37,827 nt of DNA from positions 1 through 37,827 of IMG/VR virus record IMGVR_UViG_3300048672_000575; one strand, given 5' to 3'. The notes beneath the pieces were generated by a model. It was not told the origin of the DNA, made no database searches, and saw nothing but the letters and a program-made list of their open reading frames with translations. Both the position numbers and the translations under genes were made by a program. How positions within the stretch are numbered: the stretch's first letter is position 1; each line of letters begins with the position of its first letter. This document shows, piece after piece, positions 29,462 to 37,712 of this stretch. Origin of the DNA: a virus.

Positions 29462-30285
29462 CTACGGCCTACGGGACTAAAATTAACACTGCAGGCCTAA
29501 CCCCTGAGCAGATTGCCCGTGTGCGCGCGACGGCAGAAGACAATGGCGCCTATGGCGCTAAGGGAGCAGCGCTTGCAAATCAGTTGCGAAAGCGTACAGG
29601 TGCTACTCCTGGCGCTGGTAAGCAGCAACCAGCAGCGCAAGACCCCGGTACGAAAGGGCTAGGCGATACGGCGACAACCATTGACGACTTCCTAGAGGGA
29701 ATCTTCAAAGACCTAAAGCCGCTTGACCTTTCGGGCGCTCCTAAGATTCTAAGCGCTGACGATTTGGCGGCATCTAGGCAGGGTGTCTATAACTCGATTT
29801 ATCAGCAGAACACACAAGACCTGCAGCAGAATAGGCAGCGCGACCTTGAACAGCAAAAGCAAGAGCTCGCGAATCGCGGCATTCCGCTAAACTTTGGTGG
29901 CGAGGATTTGTACAGTAAGTCTATCGCTGATGTGAATAAGCGCTATGACACCATGGATCTTAACGCGCGAAACATGGCGAACGTCGGCGCCGATCAAAGT
30001 CTAGTTGCACAGTCTCAAGTTAACAAAACAGCGCAAGATGCGTTTTTGTCTAATGCCACAGAGCAATTCAACTCGCAGTTAAACGCGGCAAGTGTTGGCG
30101 GCAACGTTCTACAGACCTTGATGCAGAAATTCGGCATTTCGCGTGAAGAGGCACAGGCAGCGCTCGACAGAAAGAGTCGCGAGAAGATTGCAAGAATTGG
30201 AGCAGCGCGTAGTGGTGGTGGCGGTGGTGGTACTACTGACACAGGGCCTATAATCGGCGGTGCTGCGCCTGGTTTCGGAGTTTAG
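29446..30285 (+). CDS. Internal virion (ejection) protein candidate, 279 aa
   Basis: A 279-residue, mainly helical, Gln/Asn-rich protein (YQQNTQDLQQNRQRDLEQQ near 124-142) ending in a glycine tract (GGGGGG) and a disordered tail. No domain recognised. Order nozzle, then three mid-to-large proteins, the last with a transglycosylase, resembles podovirus ejection cassettes. ATG 29446 is preceded by AGGAG, inside the HNH gene end. Confidence 0.5.
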   Translation: MPKFLTTAYGTKINTAGLTPEQIARVRATAEDNGAYGAKGAALANQLRKRTGATPGAGKQQPAAQDPGTKGLGDTATTIDDFLEGIFKDLKPLDLSGAPKILSADDLAASRQGVYNSIYQQNTQDLQQNRQRDLEQQKQELANRGIPLNFGGEDLYSKSIADVNKRYDTMDLNARNMANVGADQSLVAQSQVNKTAQDAFLSNATEQFNSQLNAASVGGNVLQTLMQKFGISREEAQAALDRKSREKIARIGAARSGGGGGGTTDTGPIIGGAAPGFGV

Positions 30286-30286
30286 T

Positions 30287-31399
30287 ATGGCATCAAGTGA
30301 TGAAGCATTAGCAGCCTTGCTCAATCAGGGCGTAAGCGGTGCAGACTTAGGGGCGCTTGATGCGTTCAAGAGCAGCATTCAGGCCGAAAGCCCGTATCGC
30401 ACTGCGGCGGCACCAATTCTAGGCGCGAAGTTTGACATGGGGACGTGGAGTCCAGCCACGCGCTTTGGTGTATCTGCCGGGCAGTCGTTCATAGGCGCGT
30501 TGCTTGGTGAGATTGCGAAGAAGGACGAGGCTGAGCAGCTGGCTAAGGTTACGGCGGTGCTGCCGCAGCTCTATAGCAATCCGGCTGCAGTTGCTGCGCC
30601 TGGTGGAGTGGATGCGGGAGCGTTTGAAATCTTGCGACAGAATGCCGTTGCGAAGCGTGATATCGGGAAAGCTGTGCAAGCATCGGACTTTTTGAAAGAT
30701 ATGCTAAAGGCGCAGAATGCGGGCATTGAGGCAAGGTCTAAAGTATTTGGTGAGCTTGGGGCCAAAAAGGATTTTTATGGGGCTGGGCAGGACCCCGACA
30801 GTCCACAATTCAAGTTAAATAAAGTAATCAAAGATGAGGAAGACGCCCGGCGAACTGAAGTTCTGGCTAAAGTTCCGGGGGCACAAAGTCTTTCAGTCAT
30901 GACATCAGTGCTGCCAACATTGGAAGCGATGTCAAAGATTAATAGCAAGACTTCAGATATCCCTTTTGTTTATAAACTCATACAGGCGCAGGACGGTGGA
31001 GTAGTAAAAGACGGAGAGAGGGATATGGTAATTGCTTCAACTCCATTGCTTGTCAAATGGAAAACAGAGTTAGATGGCGCGCTAAATGGTGGCGGATTGC
31101 CCGTTGAGCTTAAAAAGCAAATTGTTGCTGAAATGAAAAGCAACGCACTTGCCACCTATGAAACAGTTATGAAAGGCGCTGAGCCTATCTATCAAATAGG
31201 GGAAAAGAGGGGGGCGGCTCGACAGAACATGAGTCCTTTCAATGATAGCTATATATTAGAATCGTTAACGCCAAAGACTGAGACGATAGATAGGGCCACT
31301 CTACAAGCTGAGGCTGCTGCTTTACGTGCCGCCAATCCAAGTATTACTAAAGAACAAATCGCCGCGCAGCTTCGCGCGAAGCATGGGGGCACGAAGTAG
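30287..31399 (+). CDS. Internal virion (ejection) protein candidate, 370 aa
   Basis: A 370-residue, alanine-rich, predominantly helical protein (EALAALLNQGVSGADLGALD at the start; LVKWKTELDGALNGGGLPVE near 250). ATG 30287 with GGAG six bases before is chosen; the frame is open nine codons further. The end IDRATLQAEAAALRAANPSI then LRAKHGG recalls a C-terminal tail seen in phage internal proteins. Followed directly by the 868-aa protein. Function inferred from position. Confidence 0.5.
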   Translation: MASSDEALAALLNQGVSGADLGALDAFKSSIQAESPYRTAAAPILGAKFDMGTWSPATRFGVSAGQSFIGALLGEIAKKDEAEQLAKVTAVLPQLYSNPAAVAAPGGVDAGAFEILRQNAVAKRDIGKAVQASDFLKDMLKAQNAGIEARSKVFGELGAKKDFYGAGQDPDSPQFKLNKVIKDEEDARRTEVLAKVPGAQSLSVMTSVLPTLEAMSKINSKTSDIPFVYKLIQAQDGGVVKDGERDMVIASTPLLVKWKTELDGALNGGGLPVELKKQIVAEMKSNALATYETVMKGAEPIYQIGEKRGAARQNMSPFNDSYILESLTPKTETIDRATLQAEAAALRAANPSITKEQIAAQLRAKHGGTK

Positions 31400-34006
31400 G
31401 TGGCTGATATTTTCGATGAAATTGCAGGCGCTGTAGATAGTGGCGCAATAGATAGTGGTGGGGGGTTGGCGAGCGTTCCTGATGTTTTTGATGAGGCGGC
31501 ATCTACTGTCCATCATTCAGAAACCCGCGCCGTAATGAACGATGCGCTCCGTGGTGCGGGTGGCTTTTTAACCTTAGTTGATGAGCTCTCGCCGGTTCAG
31601 CTTTATCCTCCAAGGCTAAAGATTCCCCACGCTTTTGGGTTAGGACCAAAGTCAGATCAAGAGCCGTTCTATGATGTTTTTAACAAGGTAACAAAGCAGT
31701 ACGGACTCCAAACAGAAGATAAGCCGCAAACTGAGGCGGGGAAGTTATTGGGCAACGTTGCGGAAAACTTAGTTGGAGCTGCTCCGTTTGGTCCATTGGC
31801 AGCTATAGGCTCTGGAGTCCTGGGAGGCACTGGAGGCTATTTAGGTGAAAAAGTTTCTCCTGCTTATGGTCGTGCAGCTGGATCGGTGATTGCAAGCTTG
31901 ACGCCCGCGGTCATATCTAAACTTGGAGTTCTCAAAGAGGCAGGGGAGTGGCTTGGACCAACGATTACGCAATTCCCTGGGGTACGGAGCATATTTGGAA
32001 ATTCTGCAATAGAAAGCGCTGTCGGAAGGACGATTGCGGATGTGTCTGACAACCCTGGCGCGTTGGCCGCTAAGTTGTCTGATATTGCGGACACCGCTGG
32101 ACCAGCAGCGCAGCTTGATTCGCTAAAGACCACAGCTGAGGTGGTTGGCGATTCCGGGTTGGCGCGAGCAGAGGAGGCATTTCAAAACATGCTCCCGAAT
32201 GCTCCCTTTGGACAAATCGCTAGGGATCGTGCCGCGGCGCGGGCCGGGAGCGTATTGACTGATTACAATCCAGCGATGACTGGCTACGACACATCTAAAG
32301 CTATTGAGGGCGCGATCGGTAAGTCTGCTGGGGCTATTAAAGAAGTAGAAGATGCAGCATGGGCGCTTCTCCCTAAGGACGCGCCCATCGTTACCAAGGG
32401 GTTGGAGCTTCCCTTTCAGTCAGTACTTGATGACATTACCTATTCGGGCGCTCTACCAATCGAAGGGGAGGCAAAGGGGCTAATTACAAAATTTACCAAT
32501 GCAACAGATCAAGGAGTTGTTAGCTTAGGAGTTGTTCAAGATTTGCGCTCTAAGGCTTTAGAGGTAGCTAGGGCAACAGCCGGAGGTACAACATCTGCAG
32601 ACCGCGTAGCCAATAAGGTTGCAACAGCCTTAGAAGGCCATCTTCGCGACATCGTCGATTCGAATGTAAACATAGGAGCACTGCCTGATGATGCCGCAAA
32701 GGCATGGCAAGATGCGCGAGCGGTAACTGCAGGCAAATTCGAGACCTTTGCACCGCCTAAGCCGGGCATGCCAAACAGGGGTACTAAGGGATTGGAGAGC
32801 GTAGCGCTTAAAGGTATGGCGCTCGATAACGAAACTCTATTGCGCGAGGGGCTAAGCTCCCCAGATAAGCTAGCCGCGCATGTTCAAGCAGCTGCGGCTG
32901 GCGGTCAAGACGTTAGGCCATTATATCAACAAGCATTGAAAGCGGAGCTTGACGGAGCACCCCAAACTAGGTGGGCCGATATTATTGGCGGTCGTCGCAA
33001 GCAGTGGGAAACAGTATTCACGCCCGAAGAGATGGCGAATCTCGATCGGAACCTTACAGACATAGCTGCAGAAACGGCAAAAAACAGACTTGCCTTTACA
33101 ACTGGCTCGGCTACAAATCCGCGTGGGAATGTGCAGCAGATTCTGAATAGAGGGAAAGGGGCGGCAAATCTAATTGCAGCCTCTAAGGGAGCGCCAACAC
33201 TTTTAGGGGCTGCTGCAGGTGCTCAGTATGGCTGGAACAAGGGAGAAACAACTTCAGGTTCTATCGGTAATGCTCTTTTGTACGGGCTTGGTGGCGCGAT
33301 TACTGGCCGTGCTATTAATTCCACTGCATTGGCTGCAGGCTCAAAATATGATGCTTTGTTGGCGAACGCGCTTAAAGATCCTCGTGTTGCAAGACAAGTA
33401 CTCGAAGCAGCAAAGCCATCTCAATTCATGTCAAAGCTTGGGGAAGTCGCGGCAGAAGCAGCGACAGTCGGAGCGGTAAATGCCGGAGTTTCTGCAATTA
33501 AGGGCATGTTCGGTAAAAAGGGGAATGCCTCAACCCCGAACGATTCTATTCGCTCTACCTTTGGAGACACTGCCCCCATGGAAGACGAAAAGCCCAAAGC
33601 CAAAAACATAGCTGCGGTCGAAGCAGAGATTGACAAAGACCCCTACTACTCAGCGCTGTACGAGATAGAATCCGGCCGCAATCCGCTAGCAGCAAACAAG
33701 ACAAGCTCCGCGAAGGGTGGCTTTCAGCTTATCAACAGCACGGCGAAAAGCCTGGGCGTAGAGGATCCGTTTGACCTTGCGCAAAGCTTTGAGGGCGTGA
33801 AGAAGCTAACAGAAGAGCATAAAAAGAAGTTTGGCGACGATCCGCGCATGTTGTACGCAGCGCACTATCTTGGTGAGACAACGTTGCGCAAAGCGATGGA
33901 AGGGAAGGAGCTTACACCAGAACAGCAAAAGCAGGTTGAGTTTTTAGTAAGCGAGCTTATCCCGCGCATTGAGCGCATCTATAAGCTAAAGCAGGTGAAG
34001 GCATGA
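31400..34006 (+). CDS. Large internal virion protein with C-terminal lytic transglycosylase
   Basis: An 868-residue protein. The first 700 residues are helical and Ala-rich with hydrophobic stretches (LGNVAENLVGAAPFGPLAAI, then GSGVLGGTGGYLG) that suit membrane insertion. From about 749 to the end it has an SLT (goose-lysozyme-like) transglycosylase: YEIESGRNP with catalytic Glu near 757, SSAKGGFQLINSTA, and YAAHYLGETT. It would be ejected with the DNA and locally cut peptidoglycan. In T7 gp16 the enzyme is N-terminal, so the C-terminal placement is a different arrangement. Start GTG is one base after the previous stop, with poor ribosome site, suggesting coupling. Confidence 0.75.
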   Translation: MADIFDEIAGAVDSGAIDSGGGLASVPDVFDEAASTVHHSETRAVMNDALRGAGGFLTLVDELSPVQLYPPRLKIPHAFGLGPKSDQEPFYDVFNKVTKQYGLQTEDKPQTEAGKLLGNVAENLVGAAPFGPLAAIGSGVLGGTGGYLGEKVSPAYGRAAGSVIASLTPAVISKLGVLKEAGEWLGPTITQFPGVRSIFGNSAIESAVGRTIADVSDNPGALAAKLSDIADTAGPAAQLDSLKTTAEVVGDSGLARAEEAFQNMLPNAPFGQIARDRAAARAGSVLTDYNPAMTGYDTSKAIEGAIGKSAGAIKEVEDAAWALLPKDAPIVTKGLELPFQSVLDDITYSGALPIEGEAKGLITKFTNATDQGVVSLGVVQDLRSKALEVARATAGGTTSADRVANKVATALEGHLRDIVDSNVNIGALPDDAAKAWQDARAVTAGKFETFAPPKPGMPNRGTKGLESVALKGMALDNETLLREGLSSPDKLAAHVQAAAAGGQDVRPLYQQALKAELDGAPQTRWADIIGGRRKQWETVFTPEEMANLDRNLTDIAAETAKNRLAFTTGSATNPRGNVQQILNRGKGAANLIAASKGAPTLLGAAAGAQYGWNKGETTSGSIGNALLYGLGGAITGRAINSTALAAGSKYDALLANALKDPRVARQVLEAAKPSQFMSKLGEVAAEAATVGAVNAGVSAIKGMFGKKGNASTPNDSIRSTFGDTAPMEDEKPKAKNIAAVEAEIDKDPYYSALYEIESGRNPLAANKTSSAKGGFQLINSTAKSLGVEDPFDLAQSFEGVKKLTEEHKKKFGDDPRMLYAAHYLGETTLRKAMEGKELTPEQQKQVEFLVSELIPRIERIYKLKQVKA

Positions 34007-34395
34007 TGTCCTACGCGCGCATATGGCCTGGTAGAATGTTTGAAGATGCGCAGGGCGTTTGCGGCATTATTGATATTGTTTTTTCCGCGAACGGCGCCAC
34101 CAATAATCAACAGGTGGTTGCTGCCGTTAGCGGTAAGATTATCTTAGTTCTTTCAGGCAATCTTAGATCGAGCAATGCTGCTGCATCGCAACAGTTGACC
34201 TTCAAAAGCGCTTCTGGCGGCACGAATAAAAGATCGTATCAAGTACCAGCCAGCATTGCTGCTACGCCAAATGTAGAAATCCCTTGGAGTCCATTCGGTG
34301 CGTTTCGCACAGCCGTAGGGGAGGGGCTGTTCTGCGATAATGCTGGAGCCGATCCGATAACGATTTCTTTAACCTATATCCCCTACACCCCATGA
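34003..34395 (+). CDS. Small beta-sandwich virion protein, copy 1
   Basis: A 130-residue protein. The second half (VSGKIILVLSGNLRSS, QLTFKSASGGT, PWSPFGAFRTAVGEGLFC, ISLTYIPY) fits a small phage beta-sandwich family with G-K-x-I-x-V-L strands, a TFKS strand and a (F/W)-x-T-A-x-GE-x-L segment. The product of 35814-36161 is a diverged second member. Probably a virion surface or fibre-associated protein. ATG overlaps the previous stop (ATGA). Confidence 0.6.
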   Translation: MMSYARIWPGRMFEDAQGVCGIIDIVFSANGATNNQQVVAAVSGKIILVLSGNLRSSNAAASQQLTFKSASGGTNKRSYQVPASIAATPNVEIPWSPFGAFRTAVGEGLFCDNAGADPITISLTYIPYTP

Positions 34396-34631
34396 GCGAA
34401 CAAAGCGGATCTATAACACACTTACATAGACGGCAAGACGAATACGAGGAAAACATGGAAGCTTTGCGCGGTCAGATCAGCAGTCTTGTGAACTCAATCG
34501 AGGGGCTTACTAGCAAGATTGAAAGCCTTATTATGCTGCACGAAAGAGTTGTGAAATGGCTGCTTATCGTTGTGTGCGCAATCGCGCTAGGAAAGGGCAT
34601 GTTTGATATTTTAGAGCATCTTATCAAATGA
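34392..34631 (+). CDS. XhlA-like membrane protein (lysis-associated)
   Basis: A 79-residue protein with a coiled coil (RRQDEYEENMEALRGQISSL to EGLTSKIESL) then one transmembrane helix (VVKWLLIVVCAIALGKGMF, 53-71). This is the layout of haemolysin XhlA-type phage proteins that assist holins. It lies between two genes with which it overlaps by four bases. Spanin i-subunits have the opposite order (membrane helix first), so I prefer XhlA-like. Confidence 0.65.
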   Translation: MSEQSGSITHLHRRQDEYEENMEALRGQISSLVNSIEGLTSKIESLIMLHERVVKWLLIVVCAIALGKGMFDILEHLIK

Positions 34632-35605
34632 TGTGGGGCTTAGACTTGCTAGGTATGGCGCAGTACCCAAAGACGGCGCGGCGCAACTTTCCAGAAGGTT
34701 GGGCGCTTGGCGCTTTCTCGCAAGCGTTTGGTGATAGTCGTGGCGCCGTTAGTGACTTGCTCGCTGATGGAAAGTGCCCGCGCGTACGCATACATCTTAT
34801 GTGGAAGGATAGGCATGATTTCAGCCGTGCTGACTTTCCTATAATCGTGAAAGAGGCTAGGCAGTGGTTGCCGATAGTTGCTAAATACCCCAAAGTTGAG
34901 TTTATGTTTTCTGGCGCTTGTGAGCATCAGCTAAATTCGCCAGATGCAAATGAGTTGCGGAATCGAGTCTTAGAAGTGTTCGCGACTAACCCTAAAATCT
35001 CATACGTTAATACGCCCATGCAAGGTGGTGCCGACGTGCAGTTTTGCATCAATGAGCGGCATGGCTCAAAGGCGCAATCAAGGGGTAATTTTGAAAACTT
35101 CTCTTTTGATGGCTCATCGTGCGTTGACTCTGACGTTGAAAAGCTAAAGAAAGAGTTTGCCAGCGCGCAAACGTTCTTTTTCTGGGAGCCAAGGTTCAAC
35201 GGCAGATGGGAAGACAACGACCCAACGCCGCGCCCCAACCGTAAGGGGTGGCCGGATGGTAAGCTCATCAAGTCAGTTACGGTACTTTCTACCCCACGGG
35301 GTGATGTTGATTTGCCGGATAAATGGATTTACAAATCCCATGCCGAGAACCATGGCGACGGGGCTTCTAGATCTGAAAAGCCCGTAATGATCGCACCTAT
35401 CAAGGTGCGAGAGATAATGCTCAAAAAAGGCGGGAACAACATAGCGTCTCTAAGGTACTTTGGGCCTTACGCCAATGAAGGATTTAGGTATTATGCAATC
35501 AGGTGGGGTTATGAGATAGCTACCGATCCCGTTGAAGTTTGGGCAGCTGGCACTAAGTACGGAACAATAAACCCGGCCTTTAGAAGCGGAAAGTTTAGGG
35601 AGTAA
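34628..35605 (+). CDS. Putative cell-wall hydrolase/endolysin (TIM-barrel-like), uncertain
   Basis: A 325-residue protein between two small membrane proteins, where an endolysin is expected. Strand-like segments with acidic or aromatic ends (WGLDLLGMAQYP, RVRIHLMW, KVEFMFSGACEHQLNS, TFFFWEPRFNGRW) look like a TIM barrel, with SGACEH as a candidate active-site strand (Glu). No known lysozyme, amidase or peptidase motif is present. It could equally be a phage glycoside hydrolase of another kind. Start ATG overlaps the upstream stop (ATGATG; a second in-frame ATG follows directly). Confidence 0.5.
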   Translation: MMWGLDLLGMAQYPKTARRNFPEGWALGAFSQAFGDSRGAVSDLLADGKCPRVRIHLMWKDRHDFSRADFPIIVKEARQWLPIVAKYPKVEFMFSGACEHQLNSPDANELRNRVLEVFATNPKISYVNTPMQGGADVQFCINERHGSKAQSRGNFENFSFDGSSCVDSDVEKLKKEFASAQTFFFWEPRFNGRWEDNDPTPRPNRKGWPDGKLIKSVTVLSTPRGDVDLPDKWIYKSHAENHGDGASRSEKPVMIAPIKVREIMLKKGGNNIASLRYFGPYANEGFRYYAIRWGYEIATDPVEVWAAGTKYGTINPAFRSGKFRE

Positions 35606-35608
35606 AAT

Positions 35609-35812
35609 ATGGGTGAGATCGAAAAAGTGAAGGGATGGCTCGGCGTCCTGTTGGTCGTTTGGCCGATCGTGCGTACTGTTGCGCTAGCCTTTGGCGTGCA
35701 TCTTCCTGATATTGGATTACCAATCGGCGAAGCTGCTATTTTGTCGCAAGGTGCTGGCGTTGCGTTGATGGCCACCAGCCCAGCTATCGTTGGCAAAAAG
35801 AAGGAATTGTAA
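35609..35812 (+). CDS. Holin-like membrane protein
   Basis: A 67-residue protein with two hydrophobic segments (LGVLLVVWPIVRTVALAFGV, about 11-30, and AILSQGAGVALMATSPAIV, about 43-61), a short loop between and a basic end KKKEL, the class II holin layout. GGAG before the ATG. It follows the putative hydrolase. Lysis control by dual starts is not obvious. Moderate certainty. Confidence 0.6.
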   Translation: MGEIEKVKGWLGVLLVVWPIVRTVALAFGVHLPDIGLPIGEAAILSQGAGVALMATSPAIVGKKKEL

Positions 35813-35813
35813 A

Positions 35814-36161
35814 ATGAACCTAAATTATTCCGAATACGGCGATGCGATCGTCAAGGCGAACATTGCGGCTTCGCAAACTGACTCATCGCTAGTTAGCGCC
35901 AAAACCGGCTTCATCATTGCGGTTTATCAGCTTGCGGTGTTGGTTGGTGGCACGGCAACAGATGTGACGTTCAACTCCAAGCCTTCAGGGGCTGGCGTTG
36001 CTATCTCGCCTCTATTTGCTTTCGGTGCTAACGGCGGGATCGTCTTGCCGTTCACTGGGCGTGCTTGGTTCAAAACTGTTGTTAGTGAGGGCCTTACTGT
36101 AACAACTGGGGCGGGCAGCACGTCGGGGATTTTGCTTTCTTACAAGATCATAACTCAATGA
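35814..36161 (+). CDS. Small beta-sandwich virion protein, copy 2
   Basis: A 115-residue protein with strands TGFIIAVYQLAVLVGGTATD, VTFNSKPSG, NGGIVLPFTGRAWFKTVVSE and GILLSYKI. It matches the small phage beta-sandwich family (F-x-T-x2-x-E-x-L and NGGI-x3-F) and is a distant relative of the protein at 34003-34395. ATG 35814 with AAGGAA nine bases before is chosen over an upstream start inside the holin-like gene. Probably virion-associated. Confidence 0.6.
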   Translation: MNLNYSEYGDAIVKANIAASQTDSSLVSAKTGFIIAVYQLAVLVGGTATDVTFNSKPSGAGVAISPLFAFGANGGIVLPFTGRAWFKTVVSEGLTVTTGAGSTSGILLSYKIITQ

Positions 36162-36409
36162 AGAAGGTGCTTATTTCTCCTCAGTTAAAGCTCTATACAG
36201 AAGGGCAAGGCAGGTGGGTGCTTACGCAAATGCAAGCCGCTGCAGGGAAACTGCAGGAAGTGTTTGCAGCGAGCGACAGGCGTCCAAACGCTGCAAAGGA
36301 GTTGGGAGTACTAACAGTAATTGAGGACGCAATTTCTTCTGATTCTGGGGATGTTGTAAATCCGATGGATCATGAAGTTGTTGCAGCGCTTATCCAAGGA
36401 CCTATCTAA
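36158..36409 (+). CDS. Hypothetical protein, 83 aa
   Basis: An 83-residue protein, mostly helical with an acidic middle (VIEDAISSDSGDVVNPMD). Its ATG overlaps the previous stop (ATGA), so it is coupled to the small beta-sandwich gene. No family recognised; the pair beta-protein plus small helical protein before the barrel-like gene may be one unit. Confidence 0.55.
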   Translation: MKKVLISPQLKLYTEGQGRWVLTQMQAAAGKLQEVFAASDRRPNAAKELGVLTVIEDAISSDSGDVVNPMDHEVVAALIQGPI

Positions 36410-36412
36410 AGT

Positions 36413-37441
36413 GTGGCGATTACAAAGCTTACTGAATATGAAGCCAACGAAACGGAGTGGCCTGGCTACCTAGACGACAGCCTGGATGTTGGCTCGCCTC
36501 TTAGCGATGAGCAAAAGCTAGCAAATTGCTACTACGACGCGCAGAGGGTCTTCTACATTGTAAAGGACAAGACTAGTAACAGCGCTTGGAATACGTCTGC
36601 GAATCTTGCGCAAGCAGCCTATGGGACGTACTACGTTGACCCCAACGGGGGTGTAGTCCCTGGGTATTGGAGCTTTCCGCACGGGTTGACCGAAGACTAC
36701 ATTCGGAACACTGACACGGCTGCGCGCACGAGTGCTAGGCTACTGCGAGACCACGGCTCCTACCACAACGTAACGAACAACGCGGATGATTTGCTATCCC
36801 GCGAAAACGCATATGCGCTCATGGCGCACATTCAAGCGATTCGCTACGGCGACAGCCCGGACACTGCGCGCATTGCGCAGCTGTACGGATGGGCGAAGGG
36901 GCACATCGATCAGTGGTGTACGCTACTCACTGCTGATTACTTCCGGCCATTCATGGGCGCGCTCACCGCCCAAGCGCTGATTGATTACTATACATACTAC
37001 AGCGCCAATGCTGAGATCATCACGTACTTGGCCACCATGGCTGACTACATGCACAGCACGTGCTGGGATGCTGGCGCCAACTCCTGGAATTATACCGATC
37101 GAGAAACCGGATCTTCTGATCCAATAGATCTAGATCCGCAGCCCGATCTCAATCTCCTGATCGTGCCGTATCTCGGATGGCTTTGGGTTAAGACTGGAGA
37201 TACAAAATGGAAAACGCGCGGCGATCTAGCCTTTGACGGCGGCGTCTCCATCTATGATGGTTTCGGCTTTTGGGTATCAGGTGCGTACCTTGGTGGCAAA
37301 AGCGCCGCAAGCGTCAACGGCAAACACGTGTGTCAAAACTTCCGTTGGTCGCGGCAGTACCTTACATGGCGCGGTATGGCGGCTGAGGGCGCTGCTGGTA
37401 GCGGGCTTCGACGTAACCGCATGATGCTGGGCATTGGCTAG
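36413..37441 (+). CDS. (alpha/alpha)-barrel-like protein, paralogue of the 4567-5625 product
   Basis: A 342-residue protein made of helical hairpins with many Trp and Tyr (RENAYALMAHIQAIRYGDSP, YFRPFMGALTAQALIDYY). The C-terminal part (PDLNLLIVPYLGWLWVKTGD, ISIYDGFGFWVSGAYLGG-like region, CQNFRWSRQYLTWRG) lines up with the product of 4567-5625. It lacks that protein's basic N-terminus and proline linker. Six-hairpin glycosidases have this look, so sugar binding or cleavage is possible but no catalytic residues are assignable. Last gene of the rightward operon, so likely virion-associated or late. GTG start with AAGGA twelve bases before is rather distant. Confidence 0.6.
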   Translation: MAITKLTEYEANETEWPGYLDDSLDVGSPLSDEQKLANCYYDAQRVFYIVKDKTSNSAWNTSANLAQAAYGTYYVDPNGGVVPGYWSFPHGLTEDYIRNTDTAARTSARLLRDHGSYHNVTNNADDLLSRENAYALMAHIQAIRYGDSPDTARIAQLYGWAKGHIDQWCTLLTADYFRPFMGALTAQALIDYYTYYSANAEIITYLATMADYMHSTCWDAGANSWNYTDRETGSSDPIDLDPQPDLNLLIVPYLGWLWVKTGDTKWKTRGDLAFDGGVSIYDGFGFWVSGAYLGGKSAASVNGKHVCQNFRWSRQYLTWRGMAAEGAAGSGLRRNRMMLGIG

Positions 37442-37458
37442 CTATGGGCACTGGCTAA

Positions 37459-37480
37459 GGCTAGCTAGTAACTAGCTGCC
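37459..37480. terminator. Possible bidirectional terminator between convergent genes
   Basis: GGC-T-AGCTAG-TAA-CTAGCT-GCC: a perfect 6-bp stem (37463-37468 with 37472-37477) extended by GGC/GCC across one bulged T. It lies over the stop of the leftward Cys-rich gene and 18 bases after the barrel-gene stop. No T-run on either strand, so termination is only a possibility. Confidence 0.35.
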
Positions 37481-37712
37481 CGCTCGCCAACTGGTTCGCT
37501 GTAATCTTCTCATTATCAGCAGAAAACTTAGAGCACCACGCATTGCCATCGACAGGCGCGAAGCTACTCATGATATTTGCATTGCCCATGATTTTGCCCG
37601 GCACTAGAAACACCTTTGGCGGATCGTAGTGGCAAGCACCCTGCGACGATCCTTGTGTGTCGACACCCCAGAATTTACAGTTCTTACAGCGTTGCAATCC
37701 TTGCTCTGACAT
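37461..37712 (-). CDS. Small Cys-rich phage protein, complete (short allele)
   Basis: An 83-residue protein with CKNCKFW (Cys9, Cys12), GACHYDPPKVF (Cys27) and NAWCSKF (Cys60), the spacing of a small zinc-binding phage family in which CxNC-x2-(W/F), C-x3-PP and WC-x-x-F are conserved. Function unknown. ATG 37712 is preceded by AAAGGAGAG and lies one base after the VRR-NUC stop. It is the last gene of the leftward operon and faces the last rightward gene. The left window end carries the beginning of a variant with four extra residues after MSEQ. Confidence 0.7.
   Translation of the reverse strand: MSEQGLQRCKNCKFWGVDTQGSSQGACHYDPPKVFLVPGKIMGNANIMSSFAPVDGNAWCSKFSADNEKITANQLASGQLVTS

Noticed and set aside
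34392-34631. Inner-membrane spanin (Rz-like)
   Set aside because: The membrane helix is at the C-terminus after the coiled coil, the reverse of Rz, and no overlapping lipoprotein gene follows.
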